Source: Paenibacillus sp. UNC451MF (GTDB lineage: Bacteria; Bacillota; Bacilli; Paenibacillales; NBRC-103111). Taken from it: a stretch of DNA of 64,000 nt. The notes below the pieces were generated by a model, which did not search any database, was not told where the DNA came from, and saw nothing but the letters and a program-made list of their open reading frames with translations. Made by a program: the position numbers and the translations under genes. Positions within the stretch are counted from its first letter, which is position 1. Each line of letters starts with the position of its first letter. The stretch is taken from the NCBI RefSeq assembly GCF_000686845.1, contig NZ_JMLS01000003.1:186001-250000 (forward strand), read 5' to 3'. This document shows, in pieces, positions 46,312 to 54,592 of the stretch.

Positions 46312-47298
46312 TTATTTCTTATAAGTTATGACATAATGAGCCTCTGGAATCCAATTCTGCTTGTTGAAGTCTCGCCCTCTGATTGTGACCGAGTTGTTGC
46401 GAGCTTCTACGTACAAGCCTTCGCTTGCTTCAGGCTCCAGAGGCTTCTCAGCTCCGCTGGCATCTCCTGTCCATGGCTGTTCTACGGAAGAGGTGTTAAC
46501 CATCAAGTACTTATTGTATACAAATGCTTTAGGCAGTTTAAGCTCCCAATGTGTATGCCCTGTGAACAGAATCACTTGGGGGTAAGCTGATAATATTTTG
46601 TTTAACTCCTCATGCTGGATAACGCCTCGATTATTGACGCAGCAAGCGGTTGTTCCTGACACTGTATTGGGAAGAGGCTGATGCAAAAAGACAAAAATCG
46701 GTTTTTCACTTGCCGCCGCTTTTTTTAATACAGTTTTCAGCCATTCCAGTTGTATTTGGGATAAGTAGGCATCCTCAAGATTGTCCGCATTGGACTGACG
46801 GTACTGCTCAGATCCAAGAAAAATAAACGAATAGCCTTGTAATTGCTTCTCGTAATAAACTTCGGACTCCCCATTAAATTTTAAAAACCTCTCTATAGAA
46901 TCCTTTTCCGTTTCTCCGTTAGGGAAGCTCGCTTCGCTCCATTGACGTGTTGACCCGTGCCACGCTTGATAAAATTCATGATTCCCGATATTGGAATAAA
47001 CAGCCTGAGGATGAGAGGAGCGATCCAGCAGCTTCTTAAGCTTATCGTAATCCTCCTGTCTGCCATCTGTTAAATCACCGTTAAGAATGAGAGCGTCTGA
47101 TGTCGAATTTATTTGATTCAGGTCGTTCAGTGCGTTTATAAATTTATCTTGCGAATGCGTGTCCCAGGCTTGAATGTGCAAGTCGCTAAGTACGGAAAAA
47201 GTCAAATCCGGTTTTTCTTCCGCTTGTGAGATCGCTTGTGGGAGACCATAAAATAATGCTCCGACGGTCAGTAGCATAGTTAAAGTCCATTTTTTCAT
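46312..47298 (-). CDS. Secreted calcineurin-like metallophosphoesterase
   Basis: A 328-residue protein with a signal peptide (about 26 residues, ending SQA). Metal-binding motifs of the calcineurin-like fold are all visible: SDLHI (D-x-H), NGDLTDG (GD), GNHEF (GNHE), HQPLP and GHTHWE (GHTH). It should hydrolyse an extracellular phosphoester or phosphodiester. The start has GGAGG 7 nt upstream. It is monocistronic. The substrate is not determined. Confidence 0.92.
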   Translation of the reverse strand: MKKWTLTMLLTVGALFYGLPQAISQAEEKPDLTFSVLSDLHIQAWDTHSQDKFINALNDLNQINSTSDALILNGDLTDGRQEDYDKLKKLLDRSSHPQAVYSNIGNHEFYQAWHGSTRQWSEASFPNGETEKDSIERFLKFNGESEVYYEKQLQGYSFIFLGSEQYRQSNADNLEDAYLSQIQLEWLKTVLKKAAASEKPIFVFLHQPLPNTVSGTTACCVNNRGVIQHEELNKILSAYPQVILFTGHTHWELKLPKAFVYNKYLMVNTSSVEQPWTGDASGAEKPLEPEASEGLYVEARNNSVTIRGRDFNKQNWIPEAHYVITYKK

Positions 47299-47696
47299 TG
47301 GTCCGCCTCCTTATGCCCCTTTATTAACCGTAGTATTTGCCGAAAGAAACGTTTTCTCTCTTAGCCTACCGTTCGAATGTTTACGGAAGGTTATCTGCAC
47401 ATGGAGTTTCTATGAATCAGAATAAAGAGGAAAAAAGGTTCAATTATATGGTTATTTTGACTCATGGATAGTGTTTCCTGGATTATTGGGTGATAGAAAT
47501 AAGGAAAAAAGTACTTTTTTTGAGACTTTAATCACGGACTTAAAGACTTTCGAACTAACGTTCGCCACTTCTTCTGTCGTTTGATTTAGGATTGAAGTTG
47601 AATACCATTTTCAGCGATTTGCCTTTATTCTTAATAATGGTCTAAGTACATAAAGCAACATTTTTCGACACAGAGAAGAAAAGAGGGTATGGCTGG
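47299..47696. other. Non-coding gap upstream of the SLH-protein gene
   Basis: A 398-bp stretch between divergent genes, rather AT-rich. A promoter-like TTGACT (47457-47462) has no good -10 at normal spacing. A palindromic CGAACTAACGTTCG (47551-47564) resembles a LexA box in its arms, but its centre does not fit the RNRY form. No RNA gene or coding sequence is apparent. Confidence 0.4.
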
Positions 47697-48932
47697 ATGA
47701 AGAAGTTAAGTTGGATAGCAGTGTCAATTGCGTTACTCACTGGTTTGTCAGGTACTGCATGGGGTCAGCCGGTTGAAAAACCGCTTTTTCAGGACGTAAA
47801 AGGTCATTGGGCGGAGAAAACGATTACACGATTAGTGGATGAAGGAATTTTGGACGGTTTTCCGGATGGGACCTTCCGTCCTAACGACTCGGTAACGGCA
47901 GACCAGTTCATCAAAATGCTGCTCTTGTCCTATACGCAGTTGTATCCGAATGGCGAGCGCAAATGGACGAATGATTTCACACAATCGTTGAGTGCGATGA
48001 ACCGCAACATCTTGCAGCAGGATTATCGTACCTTTGATTTCAAGCCAAGTACGGTCGGCTATTGGGCTAAGCCATATATCGATTTGGCAAGTGATTTGCA
48101 ATTTATTAGCAAAAGCCAATTTCCGGATTTCAAAGCGAAGCTGAAGCGCGAGCAAGTGGCTGAGGTTATATATTACACAGCTAAAGAAACCGAATATTTG
48201 GAAAATGAGCAATACAGCTTGGCAGCCGCCGCTGTGATGGGTGATCTTCAGAGTGCGAAGCCGCGTGAGCAGAAATTTGTCGCAGAAGCGTTCGCGAAGG
48301 GAATAATGGAGGGATATCCCAACGGGTACTTCGGTATTGGCAGAGAAGTCACTCGCGCGGAAGCGCTAACTATTCTGGAACGCATTGTACATAAGGACAA
48401 ACGAATCAGTGTGAAGACAGCGGATAGTGGACTGGAGAAGATAGTGCCTACTAAGGATGGCAGTTACAAAAAGCTGATCTTCCCTAACCAGAAGATGTTG
48501 AAAGCTTACGATGTGCTGCAGGAGGCGGCTAAGCGACGGGGAACCAATTACGATTTGGAGGAAACGACGCTTAAGCTGTATAAGGATGCGGAAACAAAAG
48601 CTAAAGATTTGAACAAATCTAGCGCAATTGCTCAATCGGGAGAAGAAGCTTCCTTATGGCTGGAGCCTGAATACAAGACGTATGGAGTTACAGTACATGT
48701 CCAAGAAGGGATGCTGGCAAGAAATCAAGAGGCGATCAAAACATTCACCAATTACTTGTTCTCTGTCGATGCTTTGGCCTTCGATGATTTGTTCTTGCAA
48801 GTGTATAATCAAGTTGTAATGGGAAAAGCGGTGGAGACACACACGGTGAAGATCGGAGCCTATGCGGTTGAGATTCACGTCGAAAGCGATGGGCAAACGA
48901 TTGTTTTTTCCATTTTGGAGAAAAACGAATAA
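47697..48932 (+). CDS. S-layer-homology (SLH) domain protein
   Basis: A 411-residue secreted protein with a signal peptide ending AWG. SLH-type repeats are visible: FQDVKGHWAEKTITRLVDEG plus ILDGFPDGTFRPNDSVT (about 31-80), a degenerate middle repeat around YWAKPYIDLASDLQF, and FVAEAFAKGIMEGYPNGYFG with VTRAEALTILERI (about 195-237). The C-terminal 170 residues are unassigned and probably face outward. SLH domains bind pyruvylated secondary cell-wall polymer, so the protein should be attached to the wall. It is monocistronic, with a terminator after it. Confidence 0.9.
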   Translation: MKKLSWIAVSIALLTGLSGTAWGQPVEKPLFQDVKGHWAEKTITRLVDEGILDGFPDGTFRPNDSVTADQFIKMLLLSYTQLYPNGERKWTNDFTQSLSAMNRNILQQDYRTFDFKPSTVGYWAKPYIDLASDLQFISKSQFPDFKAKLKREQVAEVIYYTAKETEYLENEQYSLAAAAVMGDLQSAKPREQKFVAEAFAKGIMEGYPNGYFGIGREVTRAEALTILERIVHKDKRISVKTADSGLEKIVPTKDGSYKKLIFPNQKMLKAYDVLQEAAKRRGTNYDLEETTLKLYKDAETKAKDLNKSSAIAQSGEEASLWLEPEYKTYGVTVHVQEGMLARNQEAIKTFTNYLFSVDALAFDDLFLQVYNQVVMGKAVETHTVKIGAYAVEIHVESDGQTIVFSILEKNE

Positions 48933-48944
48933 ATGAGTAGTGAG

Positions 48945-48977
48945 CGCTTGTTCCTGTTGATGGAACAAGCGTTTTTT
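48945..48977 (+). terminator. Intrinsic terminator after the SLH-protein gene
   Basis: A 10-bp perfect stem, CGCTTGTTCC (48945-48954) with GGAACAAGCG (48962-48971), loop TGTTGAT, followed by TTTTTT. Confidence 0.92.
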
Positions 48978-49050
48978 GAACTTTTTTTGTTTTGCCGAAT
49001 TAGAGCAGCTTGTGTTAATCTGTTTGATGTATGTTTTTGGTATTATTGTT

Positions 49051-49115
49051 AGTTTTTCATCGGAAAACTCAAAGTGATTGCTTACGAAGCTAGTTTTCCT
49101 TCGGAAAACTCTAAG
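49051..49115 (+). promoter_or_regulatory. Tandem inverted-repeat pair in the leader of the MFS gene
   Basis: Two near-identical 24-nt units at 49051-49074 and 49092-49115 share the core AGTTTT(T/C)C(A/T)TCGGAAAACTC. Each is an inverted repeat able to form an 8-bp hairpin with an ATC or TTC loop. Their starts are 41 bp apart, close to four helical turns. The second ends at the Shine-Dalgarno AAGGAGGAG (49113-49121). They may be operators for an unlinked repressor or RNA hairpins that limit ribosome access. Confidence 0.5.
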
Positions 49116-49126
49116 GAGGAGTTATT

Positions 49127-50473
49127 ATGACTACTGGTGCGCCCGCCGCGGTGAAGACAACTGCATCCAGCAGAATGCCAGTCATGGTTAGTATCGTACT
49201 GGCTAATCTTGTTGCTTCCATGGATACGACCATAGCCAATACGACGATGCCGGTCATAACAGAGGAATTAGGAGGATTCGAGCTCTACGCTTGGAGCTTC
49301 GCCTCGTATATGATTATGTCTACCGTCGTATCGCCGGTCGCTGGTCGGATATCCGATTTATTCGGCAGAAAGAAGATTTTTGCAGTAGGTATCATTTTGT
49401 TCTTGTTAGGCTCTATGCTGTGCGGCTTCTCCAATTCGATGCTGCAGCTCGTTATTTACCGTGCAGTTCAAGGGATTGGTGCCGGGGTTATGATGCCGTT
49501 TCCTGCAATAATTGCGGGAGATTTGTTCCCGGTGGAGAAGCGGGGGAAGATTCAGGCTTTCTTTACGGCGATGTGGGGATTATCCGCTATCCTTGCCCCT
49601 ATGCTTGGAGCCATGTTTGTTGAATACGCCAACTGGCGCTGGATATTTTTTATTAATATCCCGATTTGTATTGTATCAGTTGCACTATTGTACTTTTATA
49701 AAGAAGTGTATCAGCCGAAAAAATCAAAGGTGGATTTACTTGGAGCCTTCATTTTTGCTGTTGGTGTAAGCTTGCTGCTATTAACAACCATTGTGGAAAG
49801 CAACGTCTATGTGTATGCACTGCTTGGGGTTGTGTTAATGGGTCTCTTCGTAGCTTACGAGAAACGTCACGAATCACCTATTGTTCCGCTATCCTTGTTG
49901 AAAAATCCACCGATTGCATGGATGATTGTCAATTCCTTCTTGGCTTGCGCTTCATTGTTCGGTGCGTCTAACTACATACCGTTGTTTTTGCAAAAGGAAA
50001 GCTACTCTTTATTCATTAGCGGTGTTGCACTCCTTGGGATGTCGTTCGGCTGGATGGCCATGGCGGTACCAGCAGGGAAGTGGATTGTCAAATGGGGATA
50101 CGGTCGTCTGTTAATCATCGGAAATATATTCTTGGTGCTGTCGGGCGTTATGCTGCTATTTTTAAGTGAAGGAACCGGCTTCTGGTATGCCTCATTCGCT
50201 ATGTTCGTTCAGGGCTTGGCTTTCGGAATGATAGCAACCGTATCTGTTATCGGTTCTCAACAGCTCGTTAAGCCACATGAGAAAGGGATCTCGACTTCGC
50301 TGCAGCTATTTTCGCGGAACATTGGAACAGCCATCGGGGTTACGATTATGGGAGCCTTTTTGGTCAAAACAACCGATTTTTACTTGGGTATATCCAATAT
50401 GTTTTTATATGGCTTCATTGTTAGCTTGTTTGCGCTCGCTTCCTCATTCATGATTAAGGCAAAGCACACCTAA
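49127..50473 (+). CDS. MFS multidrug-type efflux transporter (DHA2-like)
   Basis: A 448-residue membrane protein with about 12-14 helices. The N-terminal segment has the MDTTIANTTMPVITEELGG motif typical of drug:H+ antiporters of the EmrB/QacA group, then GRISDLFGRKK (motif A) and the LVIYRAVQGIGAGVMMPFPA motif. It exports an unknown compound. AAGGAGGAG lies 5 nt before the ATG. Upstream is a duplicated inverted repeat that could regulate it. It is followed by a bidirectional terminator shared with uraA. Confidence 0.9.
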   Translation: MTTGAPAAVKTTASSRMPVMVSIVLANLVASMDTTIANTTMPVITEELGGFELYAWSFASYMIMSTVVSPVAGRISDLFGRKKIFAVGIILFLLGSMLCGFSNSMLQLVIYRAVQGIGAGVMMPFPAIIAGDLFPVEKRGKIQAFFTAMWGLSAILAPMLGAMFVEYANWRWIFFINIPICIVSVALLYFYKEVYQPKKSKVDLLGAFIFAVGVSLLLLTTIVESNVYVYALLGVVLMGLFVAYEKRHESPIVPLSLLKNPPIAWMIVNSFLACASLFGASNYIPLFLQKESYSLFISGVALLGMSFGWMAMAVPAGKWIVKWGYGRLLIIGNIFLVLSGVMLLFLSEGTGFWYASFAMFVQGLAFGMIATVSVIGSQQLVKPHEKGISTSLQLFSRNIGTAIGVTIMGAFLVKTTDFYLGISNMFLYGFIVSLFALASSFMIKAKHT

Positions 50474-50480
50474 GATATAA

Positions 50481-50529
50481 AAAAGACATGCGCTCTCACT
50501 CGAAGTGTGGGAGGCATGTCTTTTATTTT
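50481..50529. terminator. Bidirectional intrinsic terminator between the MFS gene and uraA
   Basis: Stem AAAAGACATGC (50481-50491) with GCATGTCTTTT (50514-50524), extended by inner pairing of CTCTCAC with GTGTGGGAG, then ATTTTT. The genes converge. Confidence 0.9.
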
Positions 50530-50532
50530 TGG

Positions 50533-51801
50533 TTACTCGTTGGATATCTTTAAAGTCTCGATCAATTTGAAGAACAAGCTGAGAACGATCGCAATGATGG
50601 TAGCAAGTGCCATCCCTTTGAGTGAGAAGCCCCCGAGTGTAACCGTAGTTCCACTGATTCCGATAACCAATACGACGGTGGTAAGAATCAAGTTAGTTGC
50701 TTTGGAATAATCAACTTTGGTTTCAACGAGCATTCGGATACCAGAAGCAGCAATAACACCGAACAAGAGCAGGGAGACGCCCCCCATAACAGGAGTTGGA
50801 ATCGTCGTAATCAACGCTGCCAATTTGCCAAAGAACGAGAGAACAATGGCAAAGATCGCAGCTCCTCCGATAACCCAAGTGGAATATACCCGAGTTAACG
50901 CCATGACACCGATATTCTCGCCGTAAGTCGTATTAGGAGTGGAGCCGGCAAAACCGGAAATGACCGTTGAGATCCCGTTACCAAGCAAGGAACGGAATAA
51001 CCCTGGATCTTTGGATAAGTCTTTACCGACAATATTGCTTGTTACAATGAGATGTCCAATATGTTCAGCGATGACTACAAGAGCGGCAGGAACAATAATC
51101 GCAATAGCGCTGCTGCTGAACTCTGGTTTGTAATAGGTAGGCAGAGAGAACATAGGTGCCTTGACTACTGCATCGAAATTTACATATCCAAGGAAATAAG
51201 CGACTATATAACCGCATACGATACCGACAAGGATAGGGATGATTTTGAGAAAGCCACGAAACATCACATTACCTATTATCGTAACAAGAAGTGTGATCGT
51301 AGCAATAAGAATCGCATTGGGATCGAAGCTCCAATTTGCCGCCGCATTTGCAGGCTTAATGTAGCCAGCCATTTCAGCAGCAGTCGGAACCAGCTCAAGA
51401 CCGATAACCGCGACTATGGCTCCCATAGCTGCAGGAGGAAAGACGACGTCGAGCCAACGTGTACCGATGAATTTGATTAACAATGACACCAGGATGAAAA
51501 TAAAACCGGAAACGATAAAGCCTCCGAGCGCCGCTCCGTACGATTGGGTTGCCAGTACGACGAAGACAGGTGATAAAAAGGCGAAGCTTGACCCGAGAAA
51601 AGCGGGAATACGTCCTCTACAAAGAAACAAATAGAGCAGGGTTCCTATCCCGTTCATTAGCAGGATGGTGGCTGGATCCACCTTGAACAGTACCGGCACA
51701 AGCACCGTAGATCCGAACATCGCAAACAGATGCTGTAAGCTTAGCGGGATGCTTTGAAGCAGCGGCGGACGTTCGTTGACTTGAATTTCGCGTTGCAGCA
51801 T
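50533..51801 (-). CDS. uraA: Uracil permease (NCS2 family)
   Basis: A 422-residue transporter with about 14 helices. The NCS2 signature is seen in LQHLFAMFGSTVLVPVLF and in FLSPVFVVLATQSYGAALGG; the transport-site block is AEHIGHLIVTSNIVGKDLS (Glu and His) with FAGSTPNTTYGENIGVMALT. It should import uracil by proton symport. ATG at 51801 has GAGGAG 7 nt upstream and gives the usual N terminus MLQREIQV. An 8-bp palindrome with a T run in the leader may be an attenuator. Confidence 0.93.
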   Translation of the reverse strand: MLQREIQVNERPPLLQSIPLSLQHLFAMFGSTVLVPVLFKVDPATILLMNGIGTLLYLFLCRGRIPAFLGSSFAFLSPVFVVLATQSYGAALGGFIVSGFIFILVSLLIKFIGTRWLDVVFPPAAMGAIVAVIGLELVPTAAEMAGYIKPANAAANWSFDPNAILIATITLLVTIIGNVMFRGFLKIIPILVGIVCGYIVAYFLGYVNFDAVVKAPMFSLPTYYKPEFSSSAIAIIVPAALVVIAEHIGHLIVTSNIVGKDLSKDPGLFRSLLGNGISTVISGFAGSTPNTTYGENIGVMALTRVYSTWVIGGAAIFAIVLSFFGKLAALITTIPTPVMGGVSLLLFGVIAASGIRMLVETKVDYSKATNLILTTVVLVIGISGTTVTLGGFSLKGMALATIIAIVLSLFFKLIETLKISNE

Positions 51802-51830
51802 GGTTACACTCCTCATTTTAATAAAATCTC

Positions 51831-51868
51831 AAAAAAAACACTTTCATTATAGTATCAGAAGAAAGTGT
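51831..51868 (-). promoter_or_regulatory. Putative attenuator or operator in the uraA leader
   Basis: On the minus strand ACACTTTC (51868-51861) pairs with GAAAGTGT (51845-51838) over a 15-nt loop, followed by seven T (51837-51831). This is an intrinsic-terminator shape about 30 nt before the start codon. However, TATAAT (51853-51848) lies inside the loop, so the structure may instead flank the promoter. I cannot choose between the two. Confidence 0.5.
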
Positions 51869-51909
51869 CGTTTGGAATCGCTTTTTTAAAATATTTGTCA
51901 CATTTCATG

Positions 51910-52022
51910 TTATATCACTCCAAAGTACATGGACTTTACGTGAGGTGTCCGTTTGGATATAATTATTTTTATTGGTAAATTATTTGCGTGTAAAAGAAGT
52001 TGAGGGCAGCCGCGGCTGCCCT
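51910..52022 (+). promoter_or_regulatory. Structured leader candidate upstream of the MATE gene
   Basis: TTATATC (51910-51916) can pair with GATATAA (51956-51962), enclosing CAAA/TTTG and GGAC/GTCC helices (about 51921-51954). About 40 nt downstream is the 20-nt perfect palindrome AGGGCAGCCGCGGCTGCCCT (52003-52022), which ends 8 nt before the Shine-Dalgarno and has no T run. The shape is that of a possible regulatory leader, but no known riboswitch class is identified. Confidence 0.4.
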
Positions 52023-52043
52023 TTGCGCTGGGAGAGTGAGAAG

Positions 52044-53435
52044 ATGGCCTATCAAATGGATGCATCACTAACGGAAGGACATATTGGTAAAAAGCTTATT
52101 TTGTTTGCAATGCCCCTATTGATGGGGAATGTGCTGCAGTCGCTTAACGGAACGATCAATGCCATTTGGGTTGGTAATTACTTAGGAGAAAGCGCCTTCG
52201 CGGCTACATCCAACGCCAACAATATAATGTTTTTTTTGCTAAGTCTTGTTTTTGGTATCGGCATGGCTTCAACGATCTTGATCGGACAGAGCGTCGGGGC
52301 ACAGGACGAGACACAAGCGAAAAAAGTAGTTGGAACTAGCGCGTTGTTCTTCTTGGTGCTGGCTCTAGTGATTACAATCATAGGTTTGGTATTCTCACCG
52401 ATGATACTACGAGGTATGAATACGCCTCATGACGCAATGGATTTTGCCACATCGTATTTGCGCATTATATTTATCGGGTTGCCTTTTATGTATGGATACA
52501 ACTTTATTATGATGATCATGCGCGGTGCCGGGGACGCCAAGACTCCGTTTTATTTCTTGTTAATATCCACATTTCTGGATATTGTGCTTAATCCTTTGTT
52601 CATCTTCGGGTGGGGTCCAGTACCAGCACTTGGAATTTCCGGTTCGGCAGTGGCTACGGTTATCGCACAATTTGTAAGCTTGGCCTGTCTTATTGTGTTT
52701 TTATACCGTAAGAAGCATTACCTCAGAATTACTCGCGAGGATCTGCCTTATCTGAGATTCGACAGTCAAATCATCGGATCGCTTATCAAAAAAGGCGTGC
52801 CGATGGGCTTGCAAATGTTAATCGTTTCGACCAGTGCTATCGCAGTCATCAATCTTGTTAACGGCTACGGATCTGTTGCAACGGCAGCCTTTGGTGCAGC
52901 GATGCAGCTGTCAAGCTACGTTCAGATGCCTGCCATGGCAATAGGCGGTGCGGTTTCGACATTGGCTGCCCAGAATGTGGGAGCGGGTAAGTGGGATCGC
53001 GTACACAAGACGACATTGATGGGTATTATGATCAACTTTATTATGACAGGCGTATTGGTAGGTATCATTTATTTATTCAATAAACAAGCATTGGGGCTAT
53101 TTCTCAAAGATCCTGAAGCAATTACGATCGGAATGCGGATTAACTTGATTACTCTGTGGGCATTTATATTGTTTGGAATTACCTTCGTCGTATCCGGAGT
53201 GGTTCGGGCAACCGGGGCGGTTATGGTGCCAATGTTAACAACCTTCTTGGCATTGTGGTGTATCCGAATTCCGCTGTCTTACTACTTAAGCGCCAAATAC
53301 GGTCTGGATGCTGTTTGGTGGAGCTTTCCTGTAGGATTTATTATCGGTATTGTACTATCCATTTGCTATTACGTGTGGGGAAATTGGAAGCAAGCCAAAA
53401 TGCTAACTGGAAAACAGACTCAAGCAGCTCGCTAA
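52044..53435 (+). CDS. MATE-family efflux transporter
   Basis: A 463-residue membrane protein with about 12 helices, an Na+ or H+ coupled exporter of toxic organic compounds. Landmarks are LILFAMPLLMGNVLQSLNG, TILIGQSVGAQDETQAKKV, GAGDAKTPFYFLLIS and VPMGLQMLIVSTSAIAVINL. ATG at 52044 has GGGAGAG 7 nt upstream; a frame extension to 51972 would run through the strong leader hairpin and is rejected. It is divergent from uraA, with 242 bp between start codons holding possible leader structures. A terminator follows. Confidence 0.92.
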   Translation: MAYQMDASLTEGHIGKKLILFAMPLLMGNVLQSLNGTINAIWVGNYLGESAFAATSNANNIMFFLLSLVFGIGMASTILIGQSVGAQDETQAKKVVGTSALFFLVLALVITIIGLVFSPMILRGMNTPHDAMDFATSYLRIIFIGLPFMYGYNFIMMIMRGAGDAKTPFYFLLISTFLDIVLNPLFIFGWGPVPALGISGSAVATVIAQFVSLACLIVFLYRKKHYLRITREDLPYLRFDSQIIGSLIKKGVPMGLQMLIVSTSAIAVINLVNGYGSVATAAFGAAMQLSSYVQMPAMAIGGAVSTLAAQNVGAGKWDRVHKTTLMGIMINFIMTGVLVGIIYLFNKQALGLFLKDPEAITIGMRINLITLWAFILFGITFVVSGVVRATGAVMVPMLTTFLALWCIRIPLSYYLSAKYGLDAVWWSFPVGFIIGIVLSICYYVWGNWKQAKMLTGKQTQAAR

Positions 53436-53471
53436 AACTTCATGCCATCATTGTTGTGTATATGATCCAAG

Positions 53472-53504
53472 AGAAGTCCTTCTAAGTAAGGGCTTCTTTT
53501 TATT
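53472..53504 (+). terminator. Intrinsic terminator after the MATE gene
   Basis: AGAAGTCCTT (53472-53481) pairs with AAGGGCTTCT (53488-53497) with one G-T wobble and loop CTAAGT, followed by TTTTATTT. Confidence 0.9.
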
Positions 53505-53611
53505 TCATGGACACCGTACATTTGTTCGCATGAGAATGTTATTTATGGTACAATATAGAAAGGCATCTTTGCTGAATACTTCACGGAAATGAAAAGGAGT
53601 TCAATTAGGTT

Positions 53612-54379
53612 ATGACGGGAAGAACCCATTTAGTTGTCAGCACAGGGGTGACATTGTCTATATTGCAAATAACCGGTCAAGGTATTTCCTTGCCCGTTTG
53701 TGCAGTTGCCCTCGTTAGTTCGCTGCTGCCTGATATCGACGAGCCTAACAGTATGCTGCTGCAAAAAACATTGCCGAAATCTCTGCTTACGAAGCTGAGA
53801 TGGTTGTTTGCGATCATGGGCATTGGGTTTATCGTTTATGCATACCTGCGATCGTTTTATACGCCCTTTAGCTATGCTGCCGGAGCATTATTAATTCTGA
53901 TGTGCTTAGTCAATCAGAGGGCGTTCCGCCAATTGCTCATGATTGTATTAGGTGGGCTAATGCTTTATCTGGGAGCATCGGCTGGACCTTGGTGGGGGAC
54001 TATCGGGGCTCTACTGATGGTATGTGCGGTACTTCCGCATAGGGGGTTAACTCATTCCATCTACGGGATTCTCATCTGGGGAGGGTTGCTGTATTATGCT
54101 TCTGTTATGCTCAGCATGAACTTGTGGATGGCAGGTGCCATTTCATACTCGCTGCATTTAGCCTGTGATGTTCTTACAAAGCAAGGTATTCATCCGATTC
54201 CTCCCTCGAAGTGGAAGCTGGTCATCCCTCTTATGAGTACAGGCAAATTCAGCGGGTTTATAATAGAGAGCATTTGCATCACGATTACTTTCGTTCTTAT
54301 ATGGAATGCATTCATAGTGCCCATGGGATATGCCGGCTTCGGGTTATGGGAACAAGTCAAGACTGCAATTATAGGATAA
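53612..54379 (+). CDS. YdjM-like membrane-bound metal-dependent hydrolase
   Basis: A 255-residue polytopic membrane protein of the YdjM/YvsG type. Conserved polar motifs are MTGRTHLVVSTG at the start, LLPDIDEPNSMLLQK, LPHRGLTHSIYG (two histidines) and HLACDVLTKQGI, which together form the putative metal site. Members are linked to membrane stress or LexA-regulated genes in some bacteria, but the activity is not established. The start has AAAAGGAG upstream. It is followed by a terminator. Confidence 0.9.
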   Translation: MTGRTHLVVSTGVTLSILQITGQGISLPVCAVALVSSLLPDIDEPNSMLLQKTLPKSLLTKLRWLFAIMGIGFIVYAYLRSFYTPFSYAAGALLILMCLVNQRAFRQLLMIVLGGLMLYLGASAGPWWGTIGALLMVCAVLPHRGLTHSIYGILIWGGLLYYASVMLSMNLWMAGAISYSLHLACDVLTKQGIHPIPPSKWKLVIPLMSTGKFSGFIIESICITITFVLIWNAFIVPMGYAGFGLWEQVKTAIIG

Positions 54380-54406
54380 TCTGCTGAATACACGGAATTA
54401 TTAATG

Positions 54407-54461
54407 AAACAGATCGACATTTACTGATTCACTTAGCGGTAAATGAGCGATCTGTTTTTTT
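54407..54461 (+). terminator. Intrinsic terminator after the YdjM-like gene
   Basis: AAACAGATCG (54407-54416) pairs with CGATCTGTTT (54448-54457), with an inner CATTTAC/GTAAATG helix and a following T run. Its position shows that the next gene's promoter and start lie further downstream. Confidence 0.9.
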
Positions 54462-54592
54462 GCAGCCTCAATGAAGAGAGGAGTGAGGCATTTCAAAATA
54501 AAATCTCTTCAGTAGAAGCTGGTTGTACGGAGCAATTTCTGTATAATGAAAACAACGAGCTATCTAATATTTTCCAAAGAGAGAGTGAGATC

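Noticed and set aside
47551-47564. CGAACTAACGTTCG as a second LexA box
   Set aside because: The arms fit but the centre TAAC breaks the RNRY form. It is more than 100 bp from either neighbouring start codon, and a phosphoesterase and an SLH protein are not expected SOS genes.
51889-51971. Purine-type riboswitch upstream of uraA
   Set aside because: A GGAC-loop-GTCC hairpin with CGTAAA in the loop on the minus strand loosely recalls the P3 arm, but the required P2 loop (GATATGG type) and core are absent.
51972-52043. N-terminal extension of the MATE gene through the 20-nt palindrome
   Set aside because: It has no usable ribosome binding site, and the ATG at 52044 gives the normal family start.
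54443-54592. N-terminal extension of the acyl-CoA dehydrogenase
   Set aside because: It begins inside the terminator of the preceding gene (54407-54461), and the extra residues do not resemble the family. A TATAAT also lies within it.
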